Shown here: piece by piece, positions 1 to 6,263 of the stretch | Layout of the letters: every line of letters begins with the position of its first letter | Numbering within the stretch: the stretch's first letter is position 1 | NCBI GenBank assembly: GCA_030665925.1 | Contig: DAOUYX010000042.1 | Location: 1 to 9,989, forward strand | Direction: 5' to 3' | Origin: Methanosarcinales archaeon | Lineage (GTDB): Archaea > Halobacteriota > Syntropharchaeia > Alkanophagales > Methanospirareceae | DNA length: 9,989 nt | Notes under the pieces: generated by a model | Databases searched by the model: none | What the model saw: only the letters and a program-made list of their open reading frames with translations | What the model was told of the DNA's origin: nothing | Program-made: the position numbers and the translations under genes

Positions 1-1
1 C

Positions 2-295
2 AAGGACGTGCCGGATAAGGATAAAATAAAAGAGGCGATGAAGATACGAAAGGATAAGAGCACGGTGGATTTCATGAAGCAGTTGATGAAAAACATTTCT
101 TTCAAAAAGAAAGCTTTACCAAAGAAAGATTATACTTTATATTTTGAGCTGAACGAGAAGGAGATTCTGGCACGTGAGAAGGAATATTTAACGAAAGAGT
201 TCGGGTGTGAAATAGGAATAAACGAGGACTACGATCCGAAGGGTAAGAGGAAGTTTGCGATTCCGCTTAAACCTGCGATATTTGTGGAGGGGTGA
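2..295 (+). CDS. leuS: Leucyl-tRNA synthetase, C-terminal end (partial)
   Basis: This frame is open from the window edge, so it is the tail of a longer gene; the GTG at position 8 is an internal valine codon, not a start. The roughly 97 visible residues are lysine- and glutamate-rich and end in KFAIPLKPAIFVEG. This resembles, from memory of the family, the C-terminal end of archaeal leucyl-tRNA synthetases, where a small domain that contacts the tRNA closes with a similar proline-rich P-x-K/R-P-A-I motif. The preceding KEYLTKEFGCEIGI segment fits the last helix and strand of that domain. The enzyme charges tRNA-Leu with leucine in the cytoplasm. The catalytic domain, editing domain and KMSKS motif lie outside the window, so the call rests only on the tail. 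Confidence 0.78.
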   Translation, partial: KDVPDKDKIKEAMKIRKDKSTVDFMKQLMKNISFKKKALPKKDYTLYFELNEKEILAREKEYLTKEFGCEIGINEDYDPKGKRKFAIPLKPAIFVEG

Positions 296-312
296 GGTGT
301 TAAGGAGCAAAA

Positions 313-432
313 ATGCTGGAGTTAACGAAGGAGGATTTAGCTGAGAAAGTGGGAGTAACAAGGCAGTTATTTATAAGAATAGTAAAAGGCGACCTCGAAG
401 CTGATTGCGTATGGGGTGTTATGGGTGTATGA
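313..432 (+). pseudogene. Truncated XRE-type helix-turn-helix regulator stub
   Basis: This is a 39-codon frame with an ideal ribosome binding site (AAGGAG at 302-307, five bases before ATG). Residues 4-26 (LTKEDLAEKVGVTRQ, then LFIRIVKGD) resemble the second and recognition helices of XRE/Cro-type regulators, which usually read LTQEELAEKVGVTRQTI-x-x-I-E-K-G. The first helix of the domain and everything after the recognition helix are missing, and the last 12 residues (from about residue 28) no longer look like the family. A five-helix fold cannot be made from this, so I call it a remnant rather than a functional repressor. It follows leuS on the same strand by 17 bases and faces the methyltransferase gene tail to tail. 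A very small genuine protein cannot be excluded. Confidence 0.5.
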
Positions 433-497
433 AGTTGCCGCATGCACTTGGGTGTGCAAAGCGAACCGCAGAGCCTATGTTAGGCGAAGTTGCTGCC
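431..497. repeat. Hairpin-rich stretch bounded by a short direct repeat
   Basis: GAAGTTGC occurs at about 431-438 and again at about 486-493, a 55-base spacing. Between the copies are two short inverted repeats: TGCAC/GTGCA around TTGGGT (about 441-456), and GCCTA-TGT-TAGGC (about 472-484). The stretch lies exactly where the helix-turn-helix stub loses its family likeness and just beyond the stop of the methyltransferase gene (498, minus strand). It may be a small intergenic repeat or an insertion scar. No T-run follows the hairpins on either strand, so a classical terminator is not supported. Confidence 0.4.
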
Positions 498-1052
498 TTA
501 CTGCTTAGTTTTTGGGGCAGCTAACATCTCACGACTCCAACATTCTACTATCGTAAAAAGATCGGTACTCTCCACAATTTCCCTTGCTCTTGACATTTTC
601 AGATGCCCCTTGTCCATAAAGATAAAACCGTCCTGCTTGAGTATTCGATAAATTTCCTGAAACAATGCATCGCAGTCCTCTACCATGTGAAGCGTGTCGA
701 TGAGTAAAACTATGTCAATACCGGAATCTTGAATCCCTGTATTATAGGAATCAACCAGAATGGTCTCTATATTTGTTAAACCCTGTTTAGCCACTTTCTC
801 TTTTACGGTCTTGATAGCCAGTGGTTGGATATCTACGGCAAAGACTTTACCTTTTGATCCAACCAACTCTGCTACTGGTAGGGTATAACGACCTATGCCA
901 CATCCATAATCCACAATTGTCATTCCCTCTTTTAGTGGGATTTTCTTTAGAAGCTGTCGCGGATTCGAGAATAAGTCAAAGAACTTAAAGAACCATATAT
1001 CAATCCTATAAACAGCATCAGGCACTCGTCTAAGTTTCTTCTCCTTCGACAC
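498..1052 (-). CDS. Class I SAM-dependent methyltransferase, substrate unknown
   Basis: The 184-residue protein has one Rossmann-type methyltransferase domain. Motif I is VDYGCGIGRYTLP (residues 47-59), which binds S-adenosylmethionine. The acidic end of strand 2 is AVDIQP (72-77, D74), and the strand 4 region is DIVLLIDTLHMV (113-124). The strand 5 hairpin LKQDGFIFMDKGH (138-150) resembles UbiE/ArsM-like small-molecule methyltransferases. The roughly 40 N-terminal residues are basic and aromatic. The start is GTG at 1052, supported by a strong AGGAGG sequence six to seven bases upstream. The gene lies downstream of the transporter operon on the same strand, separated by a decayed protease gene, so it could be cotranscribed or have its own promoter. 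Nothing in the sequence identifies its acceptor substrate. Confidence 0.85.
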   Translation of the reverse strand: MSKEKKLRRVPDAVYRIDIWFFKFFDLFSNPRQLLKKIPLKEGMTIVDYGCGIGRYTLPVAELVGSKGKVFAVDIQPLAIKTVKEKVAKQGLTNIETILVDSYNTGIQDSGIDIVLLIDTLHMVEDCDALFQEIYRILKQDGFIFMDKGHLKMSRAREIVESTDLFTIVECWSREMLAAPKTKQ

Positions 1053-1107
1053 CTTTTACCTCCTTCCAGTTTTTTCGTTCTTCACTTTTTTCACACATTC
1101 AGGTATT

Positions 1108-1117
1108 TTGATATCAA
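1108..1117. promoter_or_regulatory. Palindrome upstream of the methyltransferase gene
   Basis: TTGATATCAA is a perfect 10-bp palindrome about 56 bases upstream of the methyltransferase start, in AT-rich sequence. It could be an operator or part of a promoter, but a palindrome this short arises by chance in AT-rich DNA. Confidence 0.2.
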
Positions 1118-1119
1118 TT

Positions 1120-1322
1120 TCAGAGTATACAAGCAAACATAAAGCTCAGCACCCCTGCGCTAAGACCATGTGTCAGTATAGTTATAATCAAATTTTGCGT
1201 TCTGTGGTATACATAGCCCATTACCATTCCAAACGGGATCGTTAGTGGAATTGATAGATATCCCATTGGGAAATGGGTTACGCCAAAAATAATTGATTTT
1301 CTTCCATATTCTGTTTATTCAT
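1120..1322 (-). pseudogene. Remnant of a CPBP-family (CAAX/Abi) intramembrane protease
   Basis: Read on the minus strand from 1314 to 1120, this encodes about 64 residues that look like the C-terminal third of a CPBP intramembrane metalloprotease. They include IIFGVTHFPMG (the F-x-x-x-H motif), a glycine-rich membrane helix GMVMGYVYHRTQN, and IITILTHGLSAGVLSFM with the last conserved histidine. The E-E-x-x-R motif and N-terminal helices are absent, and a stop codon (1315-1317) closes the frame upstream. In another frame an ATG at 1322 with an ideal AGGAAG site (1331-1336) begins MNKQNMEENQLFLA and then stops at 1278. The simplest reading is a gene directly behind the ABC ATPase that lost its middle, joining start and end out of frame. 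It is unlikely to be functional. Confidence 0.65.
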
Positions 1323-1338
1323 CTTATTTTCTTCCTAA

Positions 1339-2007
1339 TCACATTTTTTCTATCAATCCATCCTTCAAATAAATAACCCTATCCATGTATTCCTTATGCC
1401 ATTCTTCGTGTGTAACCATCACAATTGTCTGCTCCAAGTCCTTATTCAACTTCTTAAACAACTCCAGAATCTGCCTTGACGATTCTGTATCTAAGTTCGC
1501 ACAGGGCTCATCAGCAAAAAGTATTTTTGGCTTATTGACAAGTGCTCTCGCAACCGCCACTCTCTGCTGTTCCCCTCCTGAAAGCTCTCGTGGGAGGTGA
1601 TGTAATCTTTCTCCAAGACCCACCGTCTCCAGAATATCAATACCTGATTTCAGGTAGTATACTCTCCTTTCCCCCCTCATCATAGCTGGCAGGTACACAT
1701 TCTCCAGCGCCGTAAGCTCTGGCAAAATCGCATATTCCTGAAAAACATAGCCCAATTGATTTAACCTGAAGATGGTTTTTTCGTGGTCCGATAAGCCGAT
1801 AACGTCAACTCCTGCAATCCTAATCTCCCCCGAAGTGGGGGTATCGAGCAGACCAAGTTGGTGAAGCAAAGTGGATTTTCCCGAACCTGAAGGACCCATT
1901 ATTGCTAAAAATTCCCCTTTCTCGACCTCAAAGGAAACACCCCTCAAAGCATGCACTTCAACTTTTCCCACGACATACGTCCTTTTCAGGTCTTTGACTT
2001 GAATCAT
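1339..2007 (-). CDS. ABC transporter ATP-binding protein, LolD/MacB type
   Basis: The 222-residue nucleotide-binding subunit has every expected motif. These are Walker A GPSGSGKST (38-46), the Q-loop glutamine at 90, signature LSGGEQQR (142-149), Walker B ILFADEP with catalytic E167, the D-loop NLD (171-173) and the switch histidine in VTHEE (H200). LSGGEQQR and the PTSGEI stretch are typical of the LolCDE/MacB/FtsE class, which drives extrusion or surface-handling of substrates rather than uptake. The ATG lies one base past the stop of the permease gene, implying translational coupling and a permanent partnership with it. Two copies would act on the cytoplasmic face of a permease dimer. The substrate cannot be read from the ATPase. 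Confidence 0.93.
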   Translation of the reverse strand: MIQVKDLKRTYVVGKVEVHALRGVSFEVEKGEFLAIMGPSGSGKSTLLHQLGLLDTPTSGEIRIAGVDVIGLSDHEKTIFRLNQLGYVFQEYAILPELTALENVYLPAMMRGERRVYYLKSGIDILETVGLGERLHHLPRELSGGEQQRVAVARALVNKPKILFADEPCANLDTESSRQILELFKKLNKDLEQTIVMVTHEEWHKEYMDRVIYLKDGLIEKM

Positions 2008-2008
2008 T

Positions 2009-3205
2009 TTAATCCCAGATTAATTTCAGTAAATCTTCTCTGGCTACCTTATATGCCGGAATAAATGAAGCGAGAATCGTAGCGAAAAAAAGTAAAGCCG
2101 CTCTAAAAAGTGCTTCAGTATTGCTTAACGATAAGATGACGGGTCCTATAGGTAATTGAATAGGGTGTGTGACTGTGTAGGGAGTAATTAGATATTGCAT
2201 AGCGAAAAAGCCAAGAAACATCCCGAAAGATGCATAAAAAATCGCCTGTAAAACAAATGAAGCAACAATAACATTGCTACCTATCCCAATTGCTTTTTGC
2301 ACTCCAATCTGCCTTCTTTTATTGATTGTATTGATGTAAATCACAATAAATATTATAACAAAAGCAATCAATAAACCAATAAGATTCAAGATGTTACCAA
2401 TTTGAGTGATTGTTCTGGTCAGCAGTTCAACGATACCTGCAAATTCACGCCATACACGTATTTCTTCGTTTATTCCAATTCCCATAAGTTTCTTTCTAAA
2501 CTCCTCTTCGTCTTCTCCCGGATTAAGTTTTATTGCGATTTCATGAGCCTCATCTTGAACGCCGAGAATATCTTCCATGTCTTTTTTGTTAATATACGCC
2601 GAAGAGTCAACTAAAAAGAACAAAGTCGTATAAATCCCTTTTACACGAAATTCTCTATCAACAGAACCTATCCTTAAATTAACCCTGTCACCAACCTTTA
2701 CACCACCCAGGGATTTGCTCTCCATCAAGGCACCATATCCGCCCGAAATCTCTCTACCCAGGACTATTTCGCCTCTATCAAGTTTACTTATGAAATCCCC
2801 GTCAACGATTGCCGAATTTACTTTTGTAACTGTATTCTCGTCAAGTGGATCAATACCAATAACCGTTGCACCCACCGATCTATCCTCGTAAATGATTTTT
2901 CCCACTCCTTTGATACGTGCTGATACTCCGGTAACTTCTGGGAGAGCGTTGATTTTACTCATTAATCGGTGAGCATCACTTATATACTCTGTATCTTCCT
3001 CTGGTTCAATGACTACGTTTCCAGTTTGATAATCAATCATTAATTCATTGAATCTATTGGTAGCACCACCAAGTATCGCAGAAACCAGAACCAACTGCAA
3101 AAATACAAGCGTCAAGATAAAAATGGTAAAAATTGTTATACCTTTATTCCCGCCAGTCAGATATTTATATGCTAAGAAAAGAGAAACTCTGAATTTCTCG
3201 AACAT
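2009..3205 (-). CDS. ABC transporter permease, MacB/FtsX-like
   Basis: The 398-residue protein has the layout of type VII (MacB/LolE) permeases. One membrane helix (about 22-46) is followed by a large extracytoplasmic region of about 215 residues resembling the MacB periplasmic core domain, with motifs such as GIDP, VDGDF and GEIVLGREI (112-152). Three C-terminal helices follow (about 267-291, 312-340 and 365-385). INKRRQIGVQKAIG (295-308) is the conserved FtsX coupling segment after the second helix, and PAYKVAREDLLKLIWD is the usual family ending. The ATG at 3205 has AAGGAG at 3221-3226, rather far (15 bases), and that site overlaps the stop region of the upstream gene. Position between a secreted protein and the ATPase indicates one complex in the cell membrane. 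Similar systems export lipids, peptides or drugs, or transmit force to surface proteins. Confidence 0.9.
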   Translation of the reverse strand: MFEKFRVSLFLAYKYLTGGNKGITIFTIFILTLVFLQLVLVSAILGGATNRFNELMIDYQTGNVVIEPEEDTEYISDAHRLMSKINALPEVTGVSARIKGVGKIIYEDRSVGATVIGIDPLDENTVTKVNSAIVDGDFISKLDRGEIVLGREISGGYGALMESKSLGGVKVGDRVNLRIGSVDREFRVKGIYTTLFFLVDSSAYINKKDMEDILGVQDEAHEIAIKLNPGEDEEEFRKKLMGIGINEEIRVWREFAGIVELLTRTITQIGNILNLIGLLIAFVIIFIVIYINTINKRRQIGVQKAIGIGSNVIVASFVLQAIFYASFGMFLGFFAMQYLITPYTVTHPIQLPIGPVILSLSNTEALFRAALLFFATILASFIPAYKVAREDLLKLIWD

Positions 3206-3227
3206 CGCAGCGTCAGCACACTCCTTC

Positions 3228-4400
3228 CTATCTTTTCCTCCGGAATAGATAGTAGCCGCACAATACGAGCAAAATTATTGTAATTATGATAGCTACACCG
3301 AGAACATATTCATTATCATTTGGGCTAACAGTTAAAGTTATTTCTTCTGATAACTGATGTTCACCAAAATCATCTTTGTAGCTAATAGTTAGCCGGTTAG
3401 TCAGTTCACCTGCTTTGTTCGCCCGCAAACTGAATGTGGCTGGCGCATCATCGTCAGGTTCTATTTTACCGAGAAATGCCGTTTTTGTGCCTTCAAATGG
3501 CGAAAACAGGTTTATCTTAACGGAGTTCGCATCTTCGTCTCCTGTATTCTCGATACGAACAAGGAGCGTAAAATAGTCGCCTTCCTTTATATTCAAAGGT
3601 TCAGTCTTTACGTTTGATATACTTAGCTCTGCTTCCCCTACAACTTCAATACCTGCAGTCTCGCTCTGTTTCTTTACCTCACTGCTCAATCCCTCATAGG
3701 TTATATCAATCGGAATAACAATCGTACCTGTCGGCGTATCCTTGCCCGATTTGAAGTGCAATTGGATTTCACGACTCTTTTCAGGATAAAGACGCTCAAT
3801 GTAGTAGTTATTGGGATCGTTGGAATAGATTGACTGCACTTCGCCGATTTCAACAAATATATCATGTGCCGCAGTCTCTCCTCTGTTCGTAAGCTTTAAA
3901 GAGAGCGTAAAATCGTCGCCCGGATGTATCTCCTCAGGAATCCCTTTTTCAACCTCAAGCGAAGCCTCTTTTAGCGATGTCCGTTCGTTGACGCGTACAG
4001 GAAAGGGATAGCGAAGGGTATCCCGTGTAAGGCTTCCTTCCGGGTGGTAAACGACATGGATTGCTGGAAAGTAAATCCCTTCCTCTTTTGGAGCATAAAA
4101 GGCGAATGTGATCGAGGTACTGCTGCCTCCGCCGAGCATGCCCACGTGTTCAAAGTGTTTATGCTCGTGCTCGAAATGCGAGGCGAAGAGGTAGATGTCT
4201 GTTATATCAGCACTTGCATTTACTGCTGTGTTTTTGATTGTGACAGTTACTGTGCCAAGCTCTCCCGGAGTCAGAATCTCCGGCTGGAGGGTGTAGTCGG
4301 TGATCGTAAGGGCAGGGGATTGAGCGCTGGTAATGGGTGTGAATAGCAGCAGTAAAAGAATCACTATCAAAAACCATTTGGATATTTCTTTTATCTTCAT
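3228..4400 (-). CDS. Secreted, membrane-anchored CARDB/NEW3-type surface protein with His-rich cluster
   Basis: The 390-residue protein starts with a classic signal peptide (MKIKEISKWF, then a leucine-rich core, likely cleaved after TSA at about 26). It ends with a membrane helix (about 366-384) and the basic anchor FRRKR. Between them are three beta-sandwich repeats beginning near residues 29, 147 and 257. Each carries the CARDB/NEW3 pattern of a PGE/PGD/EGD turn followed by V-x-I-x-N-T/R-G (for example LSLKLTNRGE and LLVRIENTGD). The first repeat has a striking cluster, HFEHEHKHFEH (75-85), with five histidines spaced H-x2-H-x-H-x-H-x2-H. It would sit on the outer face of the membrane, tethered beside the permease encoded 22 bases downstream. 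It probably captures or presents a ligand, or forms the outer part of the transporter. The His cluster suggests metal binding, but this is inference. Confidence 0.85.
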   Translation of the reverse strand: MKIKEISKWFLIVILLLLLFTPITSAQSPALTITDYTLQPEILTPGELGTVTVTIKNTAVNASADITDIYLFASHFEHEHKHFEHVGMLGGGSSTSITFAFYAPKEEGIYFPAIHVVYHPEGSLTRDTLRYPFPVRVNERTSLKEASLEVEKGIPEEIHPGDDFTLSLKLTNRGETAAHDIFVEIGEVQSIYSNDPNNYYIERLYPEKSREIQLHFKSGKDTPTGTIVIPIDITYEGLSSEVKKQSETAGIEVVGEAELSISNVKTEPLNIKEGDYFTLLVRIENTGDEDANSVKINLFSPFEGTKTAFLGKIEPDDDAPATFSLRANKAGELTNRLTISYKDDFGEHQLSEEITLTVSPNDNEYVLGVAIIITIILLVLCGYYLFRRKR

Positions 4401-4409
4401 ATTATTATA

Positions 4410-4435
4410 CCATTATATATACCTCCATTATATAT
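4410..4435 (-). promoter_or_regulatory. TATA-like boxes and 11-bp direct repeat before the transporter operon
   Basis: ATATATAATGG occurs twice on the minus strand (4425-4435 and 4410-4420), a 15-bp period. The distal copy contains TATATAA centred near 4431, about 25 bases upstream of a possible start point near 4405, so transcripts would have almost no leader before the ATG at 4400. A GGAGGT at 4421-4426 is too far (20 bases) from that ATG to be an obvious ribosome site. The repeat could be two TATA boxes, or a tandem regulator site over the promoter. Confidence 0.5.
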
Positions 4436-4455
4436 GCCATTTCCCATAGGGCATA
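4433..4455. promoter_or_regulatory. Inverted repeat TATGCC-N11-GGCATA, candidate operator
   Basis: TATGCC (4433-4438) and GGCATA (4450-4455) form a perfect 6-bp inverted repeat with an 11-base spacer. Its left arm overlaps the upstream TATA-like box of the transporter operon, and it lies between that operon and the divergent TrmB-family gene. Known TrmB-family sites are TATCAC-N5/8-GTGATA, so the arm shape is similar. A repressor bound here would block the operon promoter. Binding by the neighbouring regulator is an inference. Confidence 0.4.
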
Positions 4456-4524
4456 GATAAGATTGATACTCAACAAACAACCTATGAATAAACGGATGTA
4501 AAAAGACTGCTCAAGGAGTTTGGA

Positions 4525-5319
4525 TTGAGTAATTATGAGACCGAAGCATACCTGAAAATAGTAGAACTGGGTATTGCCGAGGCAGGCACGATATGCAAAG
4601 AAACAAAAATTCCTTTTGGCAGAATCTACCAAGAATTGAATTCGCTGGCAAGTAAGGGCTTGATTGAAGTTCAAAACGCCAGACCAAAAAGATACACGGC
4701 AAGAAAACTCGGACTGGCATTTAAGACGTTGTTGCAGCAAAGAAGGGAGAATATGGAAGAACAGTTACAGAAGACGATTGAAACAGCATCACAGTTAGAA
4801 GAGATTATTTCAAAGAAAATTCCAACTGCGCCAATAGATAGAACATTCTGGACAACCGCAGTCGGGATAGAAGAAGCTATTGAAATGCTAAAATCAAATT
4901 TTGAAGAGGCAGAAAAAGAAATCTGCATTATCTTACAGCATGCATATCCAAACGAGGAATGTGACTGTAAAGATAGTGAAGCCACCGTACCTAATGAGGT
5001 AATTAAAGCTACAGGGAGGGGAGTAAAAATAAAAGCACTGCTGAATGAAGAGTTTATAATACCAAAGATGGAATACATGAAAGAACGTGGAATAAAAGAA
5101 AAAATAATGGATAAAGTAGAAATAAGAGTTTTGAAAGATGTAATTCCTTCTTATTTTGAGGTTATTGACGGTGAAAAAGTACTTTTAAAAGTAAGTAATC
5201 CAAAGAATCCAGCGCAAATACTTGCGATGATGAAGATATGGGATGTGAAATTGGCAAAAGAGAGAAGAGAGAAATTTGAAGATTTGTGGGTAGAAGCAAA
5301 GCCGTTGAAGTTGGGTTGA
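4525..5319 (+). CDS. TrmB-family transcriptional regulator
   Basis: The protein has an N-terminal winged helix followed by a coiled linker and a sensor domain. SNYETEAYLKIVELG and IPFGRIYQELNSLASKGLIEV (residues 29-49) match the TrmB DNA-binding domain, and RPKRYTA is the wing. A helical linker spans about 65-98 and the effector region is 105-264. Most family members begin with LLKEFGLS, and those codons are present upstream (4507-4527), but that frame meets a TAA at 4489 before any ATG or GTG. TTG at 4525 has an ideal AAGGAG six bases upstream and is the only regular start in frame. An upstream ATG (4484, MNKRM) in another frame suggests an indel near the A-run at 4500-4504. The sensor contains H139 and a C-x-C pair (146, 148). 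The gene is divergent from the transporter operon and probably controls it. Confidence 0.85.
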   Translation: MSNYETEAYLKIVELGIAEAGTICKETKIPFGRIYQELNSLASKGLIEVQNARPKRYTARKLGLAFKTLLQQRRENMEEQLQKTIETASQLEEIISKKIPTAPIDRTFWTTAVGIEEAIEMLKSNFEEAEKEICIILQHAYPNEECDCKDSEATVPNEVIKATGRGVKIKALLNEEFIIPKMEYMKERGIKEKIMDKVEIRVLKDVIPSYFEVIDGEKVLLKVSNPKNPAQILAMMKIWDVKLAKERREKFEDLWVEAKPLKLG

Positions 5320-5326
5320 GAATCCG

Positions 5327-5348
5327 CTTTTGCCTGCAAAAGGGTTTT
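5327..5348 (+). terminator. Hairpin with T-run after the TrmB-family gene
   Basis: CTTTTGC-CT-GCAAAAG (5327-5342) is a perfect 7-bp inverted repeat followed by GGTTTT, eight bases after the regulator stop. This suits intrinsic termination in archaea, where T-rich tracts suffice. Its right arm is also the left end of the structured repeat described next. Confidence 0.45.
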
Positions 5349-5417
5349 AGCACAGGTTCTTTCTTTTGAACGGCTTCGCCGTTCCATTGCTTTAGCAATG
5401 TGAAAGAAAGTGTTTTG
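5336..5417. repeat. Structured intergenic repeat, copy A (two apical hairpins)
   Basis: This copy shares GCAAAAGGGTTTT and TTTTAGCACAGGTT with the copy at 9922-9980. An outer stem pairs ACA (5352-5354) with TGT (5411-5413). A GG/AG internal loop follows, then TTCTTTC (5357-5363) pairs with GAAAGAA (5402-5408). Inside are two perfect hairpins, GAACGGC-TTC-GCCGTTC (5368-5384) and CATTGC-TTTA-GCAATG (5385-5400). It fills the gap between the convergent regulator and mntA genes. It may act as a two-way terminator, an RNA processing site or a small mobile repeat. Confidence 0.6.
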
Positions 5418-5840
5418 TCAGTGCGATTTCAATTTCGTTTCTTTCACTCTGCCTATTAAATCCTCAGCAGATACTGATCTTTGCCTCCTCTTCATCCCGT
5501 TCCAAATCTTTAATTGCTTATACAACCAAAAATCCAGTTCATCCCAGTCCTCTGCATAGATAACCTCGTTATTTTCCAGAATTTCACCCCTTAGATACCA
5601 TGGTATCGCATTGAACACCACAATATCGTATCTTTCATTTGCCGAAACCCTCAAAATCCGCTCGTATAAAGCGAAGCAATCCTTAGATTCAATACCTTCC
5701 TTTTCTATCACGCATATATCAATATCCGATTTCCTATCCGCATATCCCTTAATAAACGAACCATAAACCAATATCCCTTTAACGTATGGCACTATATCCT
5801 TTAACACATCTAAGAGATGCTCTTTCATTTTCTCATCCAT
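5418..5840 (-). CDS. mntA: MNT-domain nucleotidyltransferase antitoxin
   Basis: Starting from ATG at 5840 the protein has 140 residues, typical of minimal nucleotidyltransferases. The catalytic signature GSFIKGYADRKSDID (27-41) matches G-S-x10-D-x-D exactly, with metal-binding D39 and D41 and a third carboxylate at D72 in YDIVVF. In characterised HepT/MntA pairs the antitoxin adds AMP units to the tyrosine of the HEPN toxin and so silences it. The ATG at 5840 lies 16 bases inside the end of the HEPN gene. An alternative ATG at 5828 overlaps its stop codon as ATGA and would remove four residues. The open frame extends further upstream (to 5900), but that part lies inside the HEPN gene and lacks family likeness. 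The complete catalytic set suggests an active enzyme. Confidence 0.9.
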   Translation of the reverse strand: MDEKMKEHLLDVLKDIVPYVKGILVYGSFIKGYADRKSDIDICVIEKEGIESKDCFALYERILRVSANERYDIVVFNAIPWYLRGEILENNEVIYAEDWDELDFWLYKQLKIWNGMKRRQRSVSAEDLIGRVKETKLKSH

Positions 5841-6262
5841 TCTAAAACCACCACAGAAAAATCTCTTAAATCCCCTACCAATTCTTTTATCGCATAGCAT
5901 GCTGTCTCGTCATTTACACCATCGTATCCATGAATTAGCCTATTTCTTAATCCGTTTGCTTCTTTTAATTTTGCCCCCTTTCTTTCTTCCAAAATATCTC
6001 TCTCAACCAAAAAATCAATATTGCTGTAGTCATCTTTTGCCGATGAATTCAGTCCTCTTCTAACCATCGCACATACGTCTGACACAGCTTCCACCGCTTC
6101 TTGAAATTCTTTATATATCGCTTTCCGCAATATCCTATTTCCCAATACCTCCTTCGATAGATGCTCTTCAATGAACTCAACTCGCTCAACTACGATCTCA
6201 ACTTTTTCCAGTATCCTCTTTTTAATATCCTCATTCATCTTCTCTTTCCATCTATTTAACAT
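5825..6262 (-). CDS. hepT: HEPN-domain toxin ribonuclease, HepT-like (DUF86)
   Basis: The 145-residue all-helical protein carries the HEPN active-site motif R-x4-H-x-Y as RNRLIHGY (R106, H111, Y113), preceded by the usual acidic helices. SDVCAMV (61-67) fits the internal helix common in DUF86 proteins. In this family the dimer cleaves RNA, and the tyrosine is the residue AMPylated by the partner MNT protein. Both key elements are intact. The ATG at 6262 is one base after the stop of the zinc/HicB-like gene, with AGGGAT just upstream; M9 is a possible later start. The gene overlaps the antitoxin gene, the normal order for hepT-mntA. It probably acts in plasmid or phage defence or growth control. 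Confidence 0.9.
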   Translation of the reverse strand: MLNRWKEKMNEDIKKRILEKVEIVVERVEFIEEHLSKEVLGNRILRKAIYKEFQEAVEAVSDVCAMVRRGLNSSAKDDYSNIDFLVERDILEERKGAKLKEANGLRNRLIHGYDGVNDETACYAIKELVGDLRDFSVVVLEWMRK

Positions 6263-6263
6263 A

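Noticed and set aside
472..484. GTTAGGC resembling an integron attC core site
   Set aside because: The matching RYYYAAC arm and the long palindrome of an attC site are not present on the same strand at a suitable distance, and no integrase is visible. A 7-base match is too weak.
1053..1338. Riboswitch or small RNA in the gap upstream of the methyltransferase
   Set aside because: No long paired structure was seen; most of the gap is explained by the protease remnant, with only one 10-bp palindrome left over.
4044..4346. Plus-strand open frame opposite the surface protein gene
   Set aside because: It is antisense to a convincing signal-peptide-bearing gene and its product has no recognisable feature.
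5841..5900. Upstream extension of mntA (frame open to 5900)
   Set aside because: These codons lie wholly inside hepT in another frame, and the extra 20 residues match nothing in MNT proteins, which start near MDEKMKEHLL.
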